Numbered from the stretch's first letter, positions 10,826-28,021 are shown. The stretch is DNA of 64,000 bases from Typhlomys cinereus (GCA_023101885.1 JALPQD010000044.1:8585565-8649564); one strand, 5' to 3'. Numbers and translations are program-made. The notes: generated by a model not told the origin, from the letters alone.

Positions 10826-12341
10826 TACCATGACTAAGTCAAGTTTACTCCAGGAATGTAAGGATGGTTCAATATATGTAAACCTAATAAATGTAATTCT
10901 CCATATATACAGGAACAAAGATAAAAACCACATGATCTTCTCAATAAATGCAGTAAAGTTTTTGACAACACTCCTTTATGAAATTAGTCCTGAAGACTAC
11001 AGGGATGGAAGGAGCATATATCAATACAATAAAGAGTATACATGGCAAGCCTTAGTATATGTCATCCTAAATGTTGAAAAACTTGAAGCACTCTCACATA
11101 GATCAGGAACCAGGCAAGGCTATCCATTTTCACCATGCTGGTTTAATATTGTACTTGAAGTTTTAGAGCAACAAGACAAGAGAGGAGATAAAAGGGGTCA
11201 AAATAGGAAAGGAAGGAGCCAAGGTATCCCTATTTTCAGATGACATGTTTCTATATTAAGCAGACCTTTAAGTTCCTACCAGAAAATTTCTAGAGTTAAT
11301 AAACGTTCAATAGAGTGGCAGGTTGCAAAATAATATGCAAAAATCAGTGGCATTCTTATATACCAGAGATGAACAAAGTGAGGCAGAAATGAGAGAAACA
11401 ACCCTATTTACTATAGTCTACCCCCAAAATGAAGCAGCTTAGAATAAACCTAACCAAGAATGTAAAAGACTTGTGCAATGAAAATTTAAAAATACTGATG
11501 AAATATATTGTAGAAAGTGGAGAGATCTCCCATGTTTATGAATCAAAATGATTAACATTATAAAAATGACCACCTTTATCAAGGCAATATACAAATTTAA
11601 TACAATTCCAATCAAATTGCAATGTGATTCTTTACAGAAAATGAAAAACATCTTAAAATTCATATGGAAGCACAGATAGCCAAAATAATCCTGAGCAATA
11701 AAAACAGTGCTTAGTATATGTGATTTCAAAGTATACTATGGAAGCATAATAATAATAAAATATGATATTGGTATGAAACAAACATATTGAAAAATGGTTT
11801 AGAATTAAGCTCATGAACACATGGTAACCTGATTTTTTTTTACACAGGTGCCATAAATACACATTGGAGAAAGGACAACATTTTTAACTAATGATGCTAG
11901 AAAAATTGGTATCTACAGAAGAAAGAAGCATGACTCTTATCTCTTACCCTGCGTGAAAATCAGTTCCTTGAAGTTAGATGTCAGAGATGCTAAAACTTCT
12001 AGAAGAATAGTGAGTACATTTGAACAGATTGACTTAGACTAAGATTTTCTGAATAGAACCCCAGTCACACAGAAAATAAAACCAACAATCAAGAGTGCAT
12101 TTCATGAAACTAAAAGGTTTCTATTCTCCAAAAGAAATTGTTAATTGAGTAAAAAGGAAACATACATAATAGGAGAAAAATCTTCACTTGCCATATATCT
12201 GACAGAGCATTAGTAGTGAGATTATGAAAAGATTTCAAAAAATTAAATATCAAGAAAGCAAAGAATCCAATTAAAATGGACTTGGGAAATAAAAGGAAAC
12301 TTCACAAAATACTATACAGATAACAATTATTTTTGAAAAAT
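10826..12341 (+). mobile_element. Old L1 ORF2 fragment, host of several insertions
   Basis: This is decayed ORF2 aligning to L1-a about 3615-5215. It keeps recognisable RT motif B (GTRQGYPFSP-like, near 11110) and the later HIW/IKF region. Frames are broken throughout. The junction at 12341 continues at about 16345, so 12342-16344 is later insertion. Confidence 0.8.
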
Positions 12342-14160
12342 GAGATTGTTTCTCTTAGGACATTTTGCCTATTTTTGTCCTTGGTGTATAGAAAGGCCAC
12401 TGATTTTTGCATGTTTCTTTTGTAGCCTGCCACTCTGCTCAACTTATGTATTAGTTTCAGAGGTTTCCTGGTGGAGATTTTAGGATCACTCAAATATACA
12501 TACGATCATGTCATCTTCAAATAGTGATATCTTGACTTCTTCCTTTCTGACTTGAATCCTTTTATCTCCCTGTCTTGTCTTATAGCTCTAGCTAAAGCTT
12601 CAAGTACAATATTGAATAGAAGTAATGAGCATGGACAGCTTTGTCTAGTTCCTGATTGAAAGGGGTATGCTTCAAATTTTCCCCCACTGAGTATAATCCT
12701 TGTTGGCTTGTTGTATACAGCTTTTATTATGTTGACATAAGTTCCTTCCATTCCGACTATCTCTAGGGTTTTGATCATAAAAGGATGTTGGATCTTGTTC
12801 AAAGCTTTTTCTGCATCTATCGAAAGTATCATGTGGTCTTGGACTTTGGAGTGGATTATATGATGGATTATATTTATTGATTTGCATATATTGAACCAAC
12901 CTTGTATGCCTGAGATAAAAGCAATGATCCTTTTGATATGTTTTTGAATGTGATTTGCTAAGATTTTGTTGAGAATCTTCGTATCTGTGTTCATCAAAGA
13001 GATTGGCCTATAGTTTTTTTTTAAGTGTTTTTTCTTAGTTTTTGGGATTAGTATGAGATTAGCTTCATAGGAAAAATTTGGAAGTGTTCCTTTCTTCACT
13101 ATTTTATGGAACAATTTAAGGAGTATTGGTGTTAGTTGTTCTTTAAATGTCTGGTAGAATTCTCTGCTGAATCCGTCTGGTCCAGGACATTTTTTGGTGG
13201 GAAGATTTGAGATTTCTTCATTAATTTTCTCATTTTTATAGGACTATTTAAATAATTCGAAACTTCCTGATTCAATTTAGATAAGTTGTGCTTACTCAGA
13301 AATCCATCCATTTCTTTTGGGCTATCAAATTTCATGGAGTATAAGTTTTTGAAATATGACCTTATAATTCTCTGAATTTTTTGGGTATCAGTTGTGATAA
13401 CTCCATTTTCATTTCTAATTTTGTTAATTGGGTTTTCTCTCTTGATTTTGGTTAATTTAGCTAGGAGTGAATCGATTTTATTGATTTTTTCCAAGAACCA
13501 GGTTTTTGACTGGTTGATTCTTTGCATCTTTTTCCTTATCTCAATTCCAAATATTTCTCCCCTGATTTTGCTAATCTCCTCTCTTCTACTGCTTTTGAAA
13601 TTGGATTTCTCTTGTGTCTCTAAAGCTGCATTGCTAAGTTATTTACTTGTGATGTTTCCGTTTTTTGATATAGGCATTAAGAGTTATAAACTTATCTCTT
13701 AGGACAGTTTTCATTGTATCCCAGAGATTTTGATGTTTTGTATTTTCATTATTGTTCACTTCTAGGAAATCTTGAATCACAGGGAAGAGGACTTCAGGCA
13801 GTGGGATCCTTAGTGGCAGGGGATTGGATAGTTATAGTAGAGTTCCCATGCTGGCGGGGAGCCCAAAAAGGGACTCCTGACTATGCACTGAGTTCTGAAC
13901 CTTCACTAAGGTGGAGGAGTCAGAAGTAGGTTTGGAGTTCACATAGAAGGATGCTCAAGGGCATGGGAGGGAGGAAGGGGGAGGTCTTGGGAGAAGGGGA
14001 GGGAAGAAAGGGTGTGAACAAAAGGGAGAAAGAGGGGAAGGATGCCATGCAGGATGACTGAAGAAGGGAGAAGGGAGGGAGAGGACAGGGTACTTAATTG
14101 AGCTTGCATGACAGGGAAAAAATAGTGTGGGAGAAAAAAGGAAAATATCAAAAAAAATGT
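12342..14160 (-). mobile_element. L1 with inverted 5' part (rearranged insertion)
   Basis: Positions 12342 to about 13780 are ORF2 in reverse, from the region after RT motif C back to the ORF2 N-terminal linker (minus-strand frames at 12506-13114 and 13132-13527, with CP-PDGF-like and MDAEKA-like matches). Positions about 13780-14150 are forward L1 3' UTR with a purine/G-rich tract and A-rich end. An inverted 5' part joined to a forward 3' end is the pattern of twin priming, but about 2.3 kb of ORF2/3' UTR is missing between them. GAAAAATG and AAAAAATG at the edges may be the target duplication. Confidence 0.75.
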
Positions 14161-14174
14161 TCAACCTCCCTAAG

Positions 14175-14696
14175 TGTCATAGTTAGGCACAGGTGTCAAC
14201 TTGACTGTTGAAGGGTTGAGCTCTGGGCACAGTTGTAGAGAGTTGATGGTTGAGTTAAGCCCAGAGCAAACCTGAAGGACATTGTCTAGCTGATGGGGAA
14301 GATCCAGCCCATGGTGGGTGGGATTAGGCCCTGGATAAATCACAGAGAGCTGATTGAGAGAGTTGGCATCCTTCTGTATACATGGCCAGACATTGTCTAG
14401 CTGATGAGGAAGATCATCTTATGGTGAGTGGGACTAGGCCCTGAAAAGATGAATAAAATATTGAGAGTCAGTTGAGGAAGTTGGCATCCTTTTGCACACT
14501 TTGCCAGACATGCTGGTCCCTTTCTCAGCAATTACATAGAGATGGTGTGGCCAGTTCCCTGAGCCCTGGTGTTGGTGCTTGCTCTCCCGTCAAGCTGGAC
14601 TGAGAACTGTAACCAGACTGTCATAAGGAAATAAATCCTTTCTTCCCTTAGACATTTGATGGTCGCTTATCAGCAACATGCAGGCTGACTGCAACA
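14175..14696 (+). repeat. 5' LTR of element B with 112-bp tandem duplication
   Basis: The block TTGTCTAGCTGATGRGGAAG to GGCCAGACAT occurs twice in tandem (about 14282-14393 and 14394-14510), making this LTR about 90 bp longer than its partner. Confidence 0.8.
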
Positions 14697-15913
14697 GAAT
14701 TCGGTACCCAGGAAGTGGAGTGTTGCTGATGAATCTGGCTGTGTAGATTTTGAATGGTTTTGTTGGAGGAACTTTGAAATGTTTGAAGCTTTTGAGCTTG
14801 TGGATTTCAAATACCATTCCACAGAGTTTAATGGGCCATTTGGATAATGAAAATGCTGAGAGAGTTGTGGATTGTTTGGGCCCAGTTTATGATGAGGGGA
14901 AGGAAGACTTTGGTAAAGTTGAATTTAAAGACAATGGACTGGTTTGCTTGACAGAGGAGAGCTGTGTTGATGGCCATGAAGCTCTAAATGTGGAAAGGAC
15001 AGGCAACAGAATAGCTGCTGTGTTGTAGAAATGAGTATCAATGAAGGAAAACCCAGTGACTTCACTGAGACAATAGCAAACATGAATACCACCATATAGC
15101 AATTTTGTGGTTTGAAAACCCAGATTCCTTTAGGGGCCAAAAGCCCAAGTTGAAGCCATTTCTTGCCCTTTGGAAGTTTAGGCCACATAGAAAGAGGCTT
15201 TTCCAGAGTCAGCACACTAAAGTTGATACAGCTGTAGCTCCAGTGGACCAAGCTACATTTCAACCTTGTTTTAGCATCTGGCAGCATCCCTCAGGTGGTA
15301 CTGGTTTTGATGTATGATTGAGGGGTTCATGGGAGCAGCAAAATCTTGGCACAAGTAGCAGGTATAGAGTTCCTGCAAGAAAAGGTGAAGCTTATAGCTT
15401 CAGAGTACTATTGGAGATGCCAGAACTATGGAGTGTATGCTAAGGACCGCTGCAAGTGAAGATTCAGCCTGGTTCTACAACTTTGAGCTGAGAACAGGGA
15501 CTGGTATTGCCTAGAATTTTTGAGCCACCATTACTACATGATGAGCATCAGAAGATGGACACTAAAGATGTGATATTTGATTTGCTGAACTTGATTCTAA
15601 TTTGGTATTTTTTTGTGTCAAGATGCTTCTATTTTGATGTTTTTTCTGTGTTGGAGTATTTAACCTATTTTGATTTGATATACTCCTAGATTTGGGATAT
15701 TTAACGAAAAGCTTTCAGTTCCAACATTTTAATAATTGAACTTTTAATGACTGACATTTTAAATTGGATTATAGAAATTTTTAATTTTGGACTTTTAGAA
15801 TTAATAAAATTAAATGTATTTATATTTTTAAGATAACTTTTAGCACCTATGGGGACAAGAAGGTTACAGTTTAAAAGTGCTATGTTTTTGTGTCAAGTTG
15901 ACAAGGGGTGAAG

Positions 15914-16344
15914 TGTCATAGTTCATAGCACAGGTGTCAACTTGACAGTTGAGGGTTTGAGCTTTTGGCACATTTGTAGAGAATTAATTTGTTGAGTTAA
16001 GCCCAGAGCAAACCTGAAGAGATTGACTAGCTGATGGGGAAGGCCCAGCTTATGGTGGGTGAGACTAGGCCCTGAACAGATGAATAAAATACTGAGAGTC
16101 AGTTTCAGAAGTTGACATCCTTTTGTACATTTGGTCAGACATGCTGGTCTGGCAAGTAAGGATTGTCCTTCTCTCAGCCATTACATAGAGATGATTTGGC
16201 CAATTCCTTGCCCTGGTGTTAGTTGATGATCTCTCATCAAACTGGACTGAGAACTGTAGCCAAACTGTTGTAAGTAGATAAGCCCTTTGTTCCCTTAAGC
16301 CATTTGATGGTCATTTATCAGCAACATTCAGACTAACTAGAACA
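15914..16344 (+). repeat. 3' LTR of element B
   Basis: It begins TGTCATAGTTCATAGCACAGG, lacks the duplication of the 5' LTR, and ends near AACTAGAACA. Confidence 0.75.
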
Positions 16345-17160
16345 CTAGTCATCAGAGAATTGTAAATTAAAACCACTCTGCTATATCATCTTACTGCAGT
16401 CAAAATTGCTAACATCAAAAACAAATAACAACAGGGGCTGGAGAGGTGGCTCAGGGTTTAAGCCTCTGCCTTGCAGGTGGAAGGTTCTGAGTTCGGATCC
16501 TGGACCCCATATATAGACGCCGGGTGGAAGCGGGGGTGGTCCTGGTAAAGTGGAGCCTGTGAATCCCAGGACAGAGTAAACAAGGAAGAGGTGGAGGCAG
16601 TCCATGGTGGTTCCCAAATTCGTCCGTGGTTCTACACACACACACACACATACATACATACACACACACACACACTTGAATAAATAAATTAATTTAAAAA
16701 AAACAAATAACAAATGCTGGTAAGGGTGTGGGGAGAAGAGATCCCTTATTCATTGTTGATAGTCATATAAACTAATATAATATCCTTGGAAGGCAGTATG
16801 GAAGTTCCTCAATAAAGCAAACATTTGAACTGTCATATGACATAGCTATACCACTCCTGGACATATTCCCAAAAGATTATATTTTGCTTACAGAGACACT
16901 TACACAACCATGTTAATTGCAGTTCTATTCACAAAAACAAAGAAATGGAATCAGATCAAATATCCAACAGTGAGTGAATAGATAATAAAAATATTGTACG
17001 TATAGACAATCATGAAATTTTCTGATAATAAAGGAAATTGGGAAATACCTAGTGAGGAATCCCAGATGAAGATGCAGAAAGACAAATGCTGCATGGTCTT
17101 CCTTTTATGTGAATGCTAAGATTGAACCTTCAAAATGGCATACCTAAATAGACTCTTATA
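16345..17160 (+). mobile_element. Old L1 3' ORF2 continuation, split by SINE
   Basis: This resumes the L1 of 10826-12341: the region for the conserved ATCAGGGAAATGCAAATC block is at 16350-16370. It is interrupted by a SINE at 16434-16698 and continues to about 17160 through the ORF2 C-terminal region. Confidence 0.75.
16434..16698 (+). mobile_element. tRNA-derived SINE, young rodent family
   Basis: It starts GGGGCTGGAGAGGTGGCTCA (A box) and has GAGTTCGGATCC (B box). A GC-rich unrelated body follows, then a (CA)n-rich tail and AATAAATAAA. AAAACAAATAACAA is repeated on both sides as target duplication. This copy defines the family found at 31219, 33784, 34851, 44101, 47748 and 55281. Confidence 0.9.
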
Positions 17161-17184
17161 CAGTCATAAACTAGAAGGGAACAT

Positions 17185-17270
17185 AAGCTGAGGGAGGAGA
17201 GGTGGCTCTGCCTTGCAGGTGGAAGGTTCTGAGTTTGGATCCTAGACCCCATGTATAGATGCCGGGTGAA
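17185..17270 (+). mobile_element. SINE fragment of the same family
   Basis: It has the GAGAGGTGGCTC start, with an internal deletion in the A-box part, then TGCCTTGCAGGTGGAAGG and TTTGGATCCTAGACCCCA. It stops at GCCGGGTG without a tail. Confidence 0.75.
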
Positions 17271-18663
17271 CTTGATTCTAATGAGGGGATATAAAAGAAC
17301 ACAGCACATACAAAGGTGGAAAGAGAAATGAGAGGATTTTTTTTTTAGCATGGGTGTCTGTGTGTGTGTGTTTCTTTGTGATTCAGATGTCACTGTGTTT
17401 GCCTGTGAAGACCCAAGGGTGATTTGAAGAATCACCTGGATTATTCTACCTATGAGTAGAATTTTAAGACAAAGGGAAATAATAGGACAGAATATAAGAG
17501 GAGGAGAGTAAAGATCAATTCTAAATATGTAAGATATAGCCAGACAGAAACCTTGTACTTTACAAATCTATCACAAAATAGATTTTTTCAAAATAATATA
17601 AACCAATATGCCATACATAGAGGGACATAGAAAAGGAAAGAATAGAGAAAACAGAAATTGCCTTGAGGTGATCCTACTAGAAGCCAAGAGTTATCAAATA
17701 GATTTTCCAGTACCTGGTATGTGATACCTCCTAAGGAATTGTTAGGCAGAATGCCCTCAAAAGCTCCCAAAACAATATAGGCATTTTCCATTACTCTTGG
17801 TTGTTCTCCAGAAACTGATGGTAAGAACCTATTGGTGTAGACACCATATTCAAGGATATAGAACATTAAAAAAAACAAGATGGAATGATATGGAATATTT
17901 CTCTTTGCCAGCTTTCCTTCATACTTCCTGAAGGTATGAGGCATACTGTCAAGGCAAAAAAGCAGTCAGCAGCCTTACTCAGGTATAGATGCTAAAAGCT
18001 ACATTAGCAATTACTCTGAAAAGAGGAGACCATTGGTGCAATAATGACATATAAGTTATGTATGGGAACCAACTGTTATCTGATTAGATCCAATGCTCAC
18101 TTTTTGACAGGGAACACATGCCTGACACTGTAACCCTAGCCAAATAAATGTAAAGGGGAGATCATAGGCCCTAGGTGGGAATGGGAATGGTTAATAAGAT
18201 TCAAATTCAAAGTAGTTAAACATGAAAGTGTCAAGGGATAAAAATTAAAGGGATCATGTAATTGACTGATTTTGTATGTATTTTAAGTTTAAATAAAAAT
18301 ATATCCTCTAAAAATCTAAGTGTGAAATCTGTTTAGTTTTGTTATAAAACAGAAAGTGGAACTAAGTTTTCTGTTAAGATCATTTCTGTTTTTAGAATCC
18401 TATACATGTGGAATTTAAGTAGTTTTCAAGTTTTTTAGTTGTAGATCCTCCCCCTCAAAAAAAAAACAACCCACAATAAATGAAAGTAGGGGTGGGGGAT
18501 GTAGCTCGATGAAATTATTTATGCTTTCAGGATTTGATCCACAACCTAAAATTAATCAGTAGTCAAAAATAATGTTTATCTCCACACACACAAATAAGCA
18601 CAGAGATGCATTAATATTAACAAATGGAAACAATGATGATAGGTAACATTAGTAATGAAATAT
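17271..18663. other. Gene-free stretch with decayed SINEs
   Basis: Positions 17345-17450 look like a decayed inverted tRNA-type SINE end. Positions 18490-18590 contain an ID-like sequence (GGGGATGTAGCTC with a degraded B box). The minus-strand frame at 17588-17944 has no recognisable domain. Confidence 0.5.
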
Positions 18664-22629
<3,966 letters not shown>

Positions 22630-23047
22630 TGTGGAGTTTTCCGATCATGACGTGGTGTCTCTCCACTCACTCACACACTCATTCACACAATTACATAGCT
22701 TCAGGCCGGCCACCTGCACCTCTGCCTCAACTCTCCAGAGACTCGGCCACGGATGGGGAGTTTGTCAGAGCAAAATCTCAATTTATTGGTGGTAACAAAA
22801 CAGCTTATATAGACAAAGGACCACAGGGCACAAAACGGGCAGCCAATTGTGTCAAAGGTCAACCCAACATTCAGGCCCTAGAGGTCAGGCTGGATGTGTC
22901 TCAGTATGGAAGGCAGGTCAATTCCTGAAAGCCAATGAGGACTCTCTGTAATATGATCAGGTTACACCCAGGACATTAGCTCTCAGTGCCATCTTTGGTT
23001 CCATGTGCTCATCAATGCCCTGGGGTAAATTCTGGGTGGGCCCAACA
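22630..23047 (-). repeat. 3' LTR of the minus-strand ERV
   Basis: Read on the minus strand it starts TGTTGGGCCCACCC and ends AACTCCACA. It contains a TATA-like CTATATAAGC and, about 35 bp later, the AATAAA signal. Confidence 0.9.
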
Positions 23048-25294
23048 TCTCCCCCTTTTTGTTTTAGTAGAGACTATATTTTATAATTAACTATACGTAT
23101 GTCCAATGTCCCATCAGTCTCAGCATGAGCTTTCGCTGTTGTCCTGTCTTGGTTGGTCTTCTCAGTCAGGCAGGTTGGTATCAGCACCAGGCATGGCAGC
23201 AGGTAGCTTGGGGAAGTTGCATGTGGCTCACACAGACAGTACAGGCCGGCCTGGTCTGTTTTTAGACCAAGGCTTCACAAGTCTCCAAGCTTGAATAGCA
23301 TCTCTGGGGAGGTCATGACATGGATCTTCAAGGGCCATAAATATCTGTGTATGGTCTCGTTAATGGAGTGCTGCAGAGAGATGTGCTGAGGAAACACTTA
23401 AGTGATATAGTTATTAAAAGAACAATTTTTCTAGATGTTAGGTCAAACCCAGATTGACTCCACCTTGGTTTAGGCAAGGTATCAATCAGGCCATCTTGAG
23501 TTATGTCAGGCCTATAAGGATTATGGTTAGAATTTTTCTAAAGCACAGCGTGGATAATTTTTTGACAGAAGGTTTGGTGGATAGGCTTCCCCAGAGTCTT
23601 TGGAATCTCTATTTAAGTTGTCCCTTTTGAAAACTTAAAACGTTGATGGTAAATAATGCCAACCCTAGCTGTTGGTGTGGGCTTACTCCCCCTTTTTGTT
23701 TTAGTAATTGGACCTTTAATTTGGTTGGGTATGGGGTCATCTAGCAGAGAGGGATGTCTTTTTTTGGAATTTTAAAGACCTTTAAAGACCTTGAGAGACC
23801 CATCCCAGCATGGCTGTTCTAAACCTGCTTACTTTACCCCTTAACCTATTTGAAGACCCAGGCTGTTCAAGGGATGAGGGGCAACAACCATTCTTTAACT
23901 ACTTCCTGCTGAGAAGGGACAATGAAAGTGAAAACAGCCTGGTGTCCTTGTCTAATAAGTGCTGGGATAGTCTAGAGGTCTTTGACAGATGGCTTTATTA
24001 CTTTAAGGTCTCTTTAAAAGAGACAAAATGCAGGTTAAACTTTTAAGATTTACACAAGGATTAAACCATTGTAACTGGGAAGGCACATGGGATAAACCAA
24101 ATAAGCTCAGTAATCTTACTGTGGGTACAGGCAAGAGTTAGTAAAGAAAACCCATTACCTCACCTGGAATAGTCATTGCCTCTGTCTGGTGTAAAAACCA
24201 AGAACTAATCTACATACTGAAAACCTTTCTCCTCTGGCAGCTGTGAATCTCTATGATCACATTTTAAAACCTGTTTAAAACAATGTGAACTGCCTATCTT
24301 GTTTCATTAAACAAAGGAATGTCTAAAAGCAACATCATCAAGCATATAAGGAATCTCAGTAGTTATTTTGTGAGTGACTGATAAGCCTGAAATTTTCTTG
24401 ATCATTAACACTTTAGTGAAATCAAAGATTGACAAAAACCTAGGAAGGAAGTTGAGCACTGGAATTTTGTGCACCCTAGTCTAGAAACAAAGAGGCTTCC
24501 CATTTGCATGTTAAACCCAAGGTTCTCATGAGATGCTCAACCTGGCATTTTTGGGCCTTCTTTTGCTGGATATTAGAAGCAAACTTCTTTTTCCCTCAGT
24601 GGAAAGCTAAGAGCTTCAGGCCATATAGTTGGTCCCCACCAGAGAACTCGACCCCTGGGCCCTGGGGCTCAGGGGGCAATCTTCCTCTAGTGGACATTCC
24701 CATAGTTGGGACATAGGCCACATGAAAGCTTCCTGTGCTTGCAACCATCTCAAAGAGCCCAATCTGGTCATATTCAAAGCATCTTTTTTATCTTTTCCCT
24801 GTTGGAATGGGTCCTGGGTTGGTCTGCTTGGGTGTGCCTGTTGGTTTTCTACCTATCTCCTTAGGCAAATGTCAAGTTTTGATTGCTTTGTTTTGTGGTT
24901 CTTTCTCTTTTTTTTTTCTTTCTCCACATTAAGTCTTAGATCATTTGTCCTATTTTAAAGTCCTTAAAATGGTCCAAAAATAAATTTAAAAGGCGTTATC
25001 GGTATCTATCTCATTTTGTCTGTCAGTGGGGCCATAAGACAACACAGAACAAAAAGAAAAGACAAAGAGAAACAAAGGATTTTACCTCCAAGACAGAATG
25101 AAAGTTTCCTGATGGTGGACTACTTAATCACAGTGTTTTAAAATTGCAGATGAGGATGCTATCCTCCAGATGGGAGTTTGGCTGATGTGGAAGCTAGATA
25201 AAATTCCTGTTCCACCTTAGTCTCTCGAGGGCATTTTTATTGTGAGCAAAGCTTTTCCTGAGCTACTAGCTGGTACTTTTGGTACAGATCTCTA
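23048..25294 (-). other. Degenerate ERV interior, 3' part
   Basis: This is non-coding proviral sequence beginning with the polypurine tract. A second CCCCCTTTTTGTTTTAGTA block near 23689 repeats the PPT context. Short frames (23810-24046, 24504-24958) have no recognisable pol or env motifs. Confidence 0.6.
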
Positions 25295-25312
25295 TAGTCT
25301 TTTAACTTTTTT

Positions 25313-25707
25313 TTTATTAAAAATTTAATTATACATTTTAAAATTTTTTACCAGTTCCCTCCCTCCTCCCTCCTCCCCCCGAACCCCCCTCCTCCTCCTC
25401 CCCTTCCCCCCAGTGCCTCCCCCCCAATTCCCAGAGAGTCCTTTATTGTGTACGCCTAACTCTCCACTGGGTCCTCCTCTCCGATGACATATAAGGACCC
25501 AGTGGCATTTCCATAAGCCCTTTCTCTTGTTCCCCTTAAGCATAAGATCACTACTATGGCTGTCAATCCCTTGCCTCCAGGGGTCTTGGTGCCCTTAACA
25601 GATGCTAGACTTTATAAGGGCAACAGTGCGCTGGACATTGCGCAGGGCATGCAAAGTCCCATTATGATTGCTTTGGCCCCAACTATTGTTGAGAATCTTG
25701 CAAATCG
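25313..25707 (-). mobile_element. 5'-truncated L1 3' end nested in the ERV
   Basis: This is an inverted copy of the last 400 bp of the L1 3' UTR, very close to L1-a 6340-6737 including the G-rich tract. TAGTCTTTTAACTTTTT is duplicated exactly at 25295-25311 and 25708-25724. It inserted after the ERV and is young. Confidence 0.93.
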
Positions 25708-25724
25708 TAGTCTTTTAACTTTTT

Positions 25725-28021
25725 GTCAAATGTTTGTCACTATTTGTCTATTTGGATGGTATTATAACTTAAAGATTTGACTGTGGTCATCTCTTGTCTA
25801 AGATGTAAATAAGGGATGTCCAAGAATATACTACAAGTTGAATCTCTTTTAGGTTGGTAGGACTAAGCATTTGTATTTTTTAGTTAGTCCCTGGACACAG
25901 GAAGGGGAAATCTCTCCTTTGGCTTTAGTTTAGTAGACCTGGACTTGGGGAAAGGACACATGGCTCATCAGAGTTTTGCCAAGCACTATATACACCCAGT
26001 GACTAGATTCTAATCTGATCCCACCCTAGACTGTATGTTACCACCAAGGAAACGTATAACTGGCTCAATCAAATCTTGTGGCTTCAAGAGTTCTTAGGGA
26101 ACTCACAGGTTTCCCACCTCAGGCCAACATTTATTCACACATTCACACAGAGGTTAAAACATTCCTCCCATATTTTAAAGGTGCCCTTTTCCTCCCCCTC
26201 CAGGAAAAGCTTGTTCCAAAAGGTAGCAGAGATTTGTTTAGTAGAGTGTCTTTTACTGTGAAGTCCAAGATTTACAGAAACTCTCTTGAGTCCTTTTTGA
26301 GCTGTAGCTAGGCGGGGCCTCGGCTTCTCCTGCTGGTTTGACCCTGAACAGAGCCCACCTCCCTGGGAGCAGGGAGGGCCCTGGTTTCAGTTTTCACTCC
26401 TGACCCCACAGATAAGCTTCCTGCTGTCCTTGAGAAGTTGGGATTTTATGAGTAACCAAATTCCTGCTTAATCAAAACAGACGATTGAAATACATTTGAA
26501 TACATGAAGCTTAATTTCTAATTTCTAATTTTTGAGGTTCAATGTCTTTTTTTTCTATAGCATGGAAGAAGCATAATGTATAACATTTTCTTTTAATCAC
26601 CATCTGTAATTTTCAATCTTTTTATAAACCCTACACTCCATAAACCTTTATAGCATACTTTAACATCCTTTTTAGCAACCCACTCATAAACCAACCTCCT
26701 GTACACATTTTAATGTTTAAGTAAGATTTTTTACCTTATAAACCTTCTTTTAAGCCTTTTGTACATTCAAATACCACACTTTTTTTTTCATTTTTTTATC
26801 CTACTTGATGGTTTTCCTGTTGCTTTTACATTGGATATCCTGTTAAGAAAAGTCCTTTAAAAGGGGCATTAACAGTAGACCTCATCTTAAAAATCATATT
26901 CAAATTAAGTTTGCAAGATTGTAGCAGAACACAGAAGTACACCTGGAATTAAGGAACCAGATTTGTCCCCAAGGAAGAGAGCTCATACATACCAGGAGAA
27001 TGAAGAAATTCCAATGAATTTCTCAGAAATCAGTTTTTCTTTCTGACTGCTAGATATGATAACATTACACATGGGAAAACAAACTTTTAAAGGAATTACA
27101 AAAGTGATGTTTTCAGATCCTAGGTAAAAACACAATACTACCTTTTGTGAAGCTTCACAAAAATCAAGATAAAACAAGATATTTTAGTCAGTACGTACTC
27201 AGGCCTTTTAATGTTACCAAAAAGATTTTAAGTGTGCACATGCATTTAAATCGAGGATGCCAAATGATGAACAGAGTCAAAAATGAAAATGTGATTATAA
27301 GCGCACAATAAACTTCGAAGTGGCCACAGCTGTTATTTTGAAGCATAAAACACACATATTTTATAGGAAATTCAAATAGCCAAACAAGTCAGAACCTTTA
27401 AAGTAACTCTTTATGGTCCCAGGCAACATACAGAGAACAGCAACCATTTTTCTAGTCCCCCCAGTGGATGAGGGGCAAAGGCTTTTTAAAATGAGGCTTT
27501 AGACAAACTCAAACAGAAACAGTTCCCACCCGCCTGCACAGGGAATTGAGGAATTTGTACGTAGTCTTCCTCAGCCTGCCCTGAGCTCCCTGTTCTAGCC
27601 TGCCAGGGGCCATGCCCGAGCACAGATCGGGATAGGTTTTGGTGAAGGCATATGGGGGGGTCTTCCTCTAAACCATCCCCATCTGCTTCTCCCTTGATGA
27701 AGGGAACCATGCATGCAGCATGGCAGCCACTTCCCCACATTGATCTGTGTGTGCAACCCCCCCCCCAATCGAGCTGGCAGATCGTGATGGGGTGCTCACA
27801 AGCGGGCAGCTCCTCTTTTTCACTAAACCATGCCAGCAGCTCTGCACGGAGCTCAGGAGGCTCCCGAAGGGGAAGGGAGCATTGCTTCTCCCTCTCGCTG
27901 GGGCCGACAACTTTGTGGTCTGCTCCCAAGCACTTTACTCCATGCACAGTCTCTCCACACGGCCTGTTTCCATCGGCCAGACTGGTTCCACGCGGCTCTG
28001 CCCTCCCATTCCCACGTGGCT
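25725..28021 (-). other. Degenerate ERV interior, middle and gag-side part
   Basis: Positions about 26560-27360 are the reverse complement of sequence similar to 42360-43060 in the other class II ERV. Positions 27486-28076 hold several overlapping frames on both strands, GC-rich and derived from a decayed gag; none has a clear capsid or nucleocapsid motif. Confidence 0.6.

Larger units (their letters stand above)
14175..16344 (+). mobile_element. MaLR-like LTR element B, complete
   Basis: It has a 5' LTR (14175-14696), a non-coding internal region (14697-15913) and a 3' LTR (15914-16344). The LTRs start TGTCATAGTT and the 5' one ends GACTGCAACA. The internal region begins GAATTCGGTACCCAGGAAGTGG, the MaLR-type start. 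Flanks CTAAG (left) and CTAGT (right) may be a decayed 5-bp duplication. No gag, pol or env similarity is seen, as expected for MaLR elements, which rely on ERVL proteins. Confidence 0.85.
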
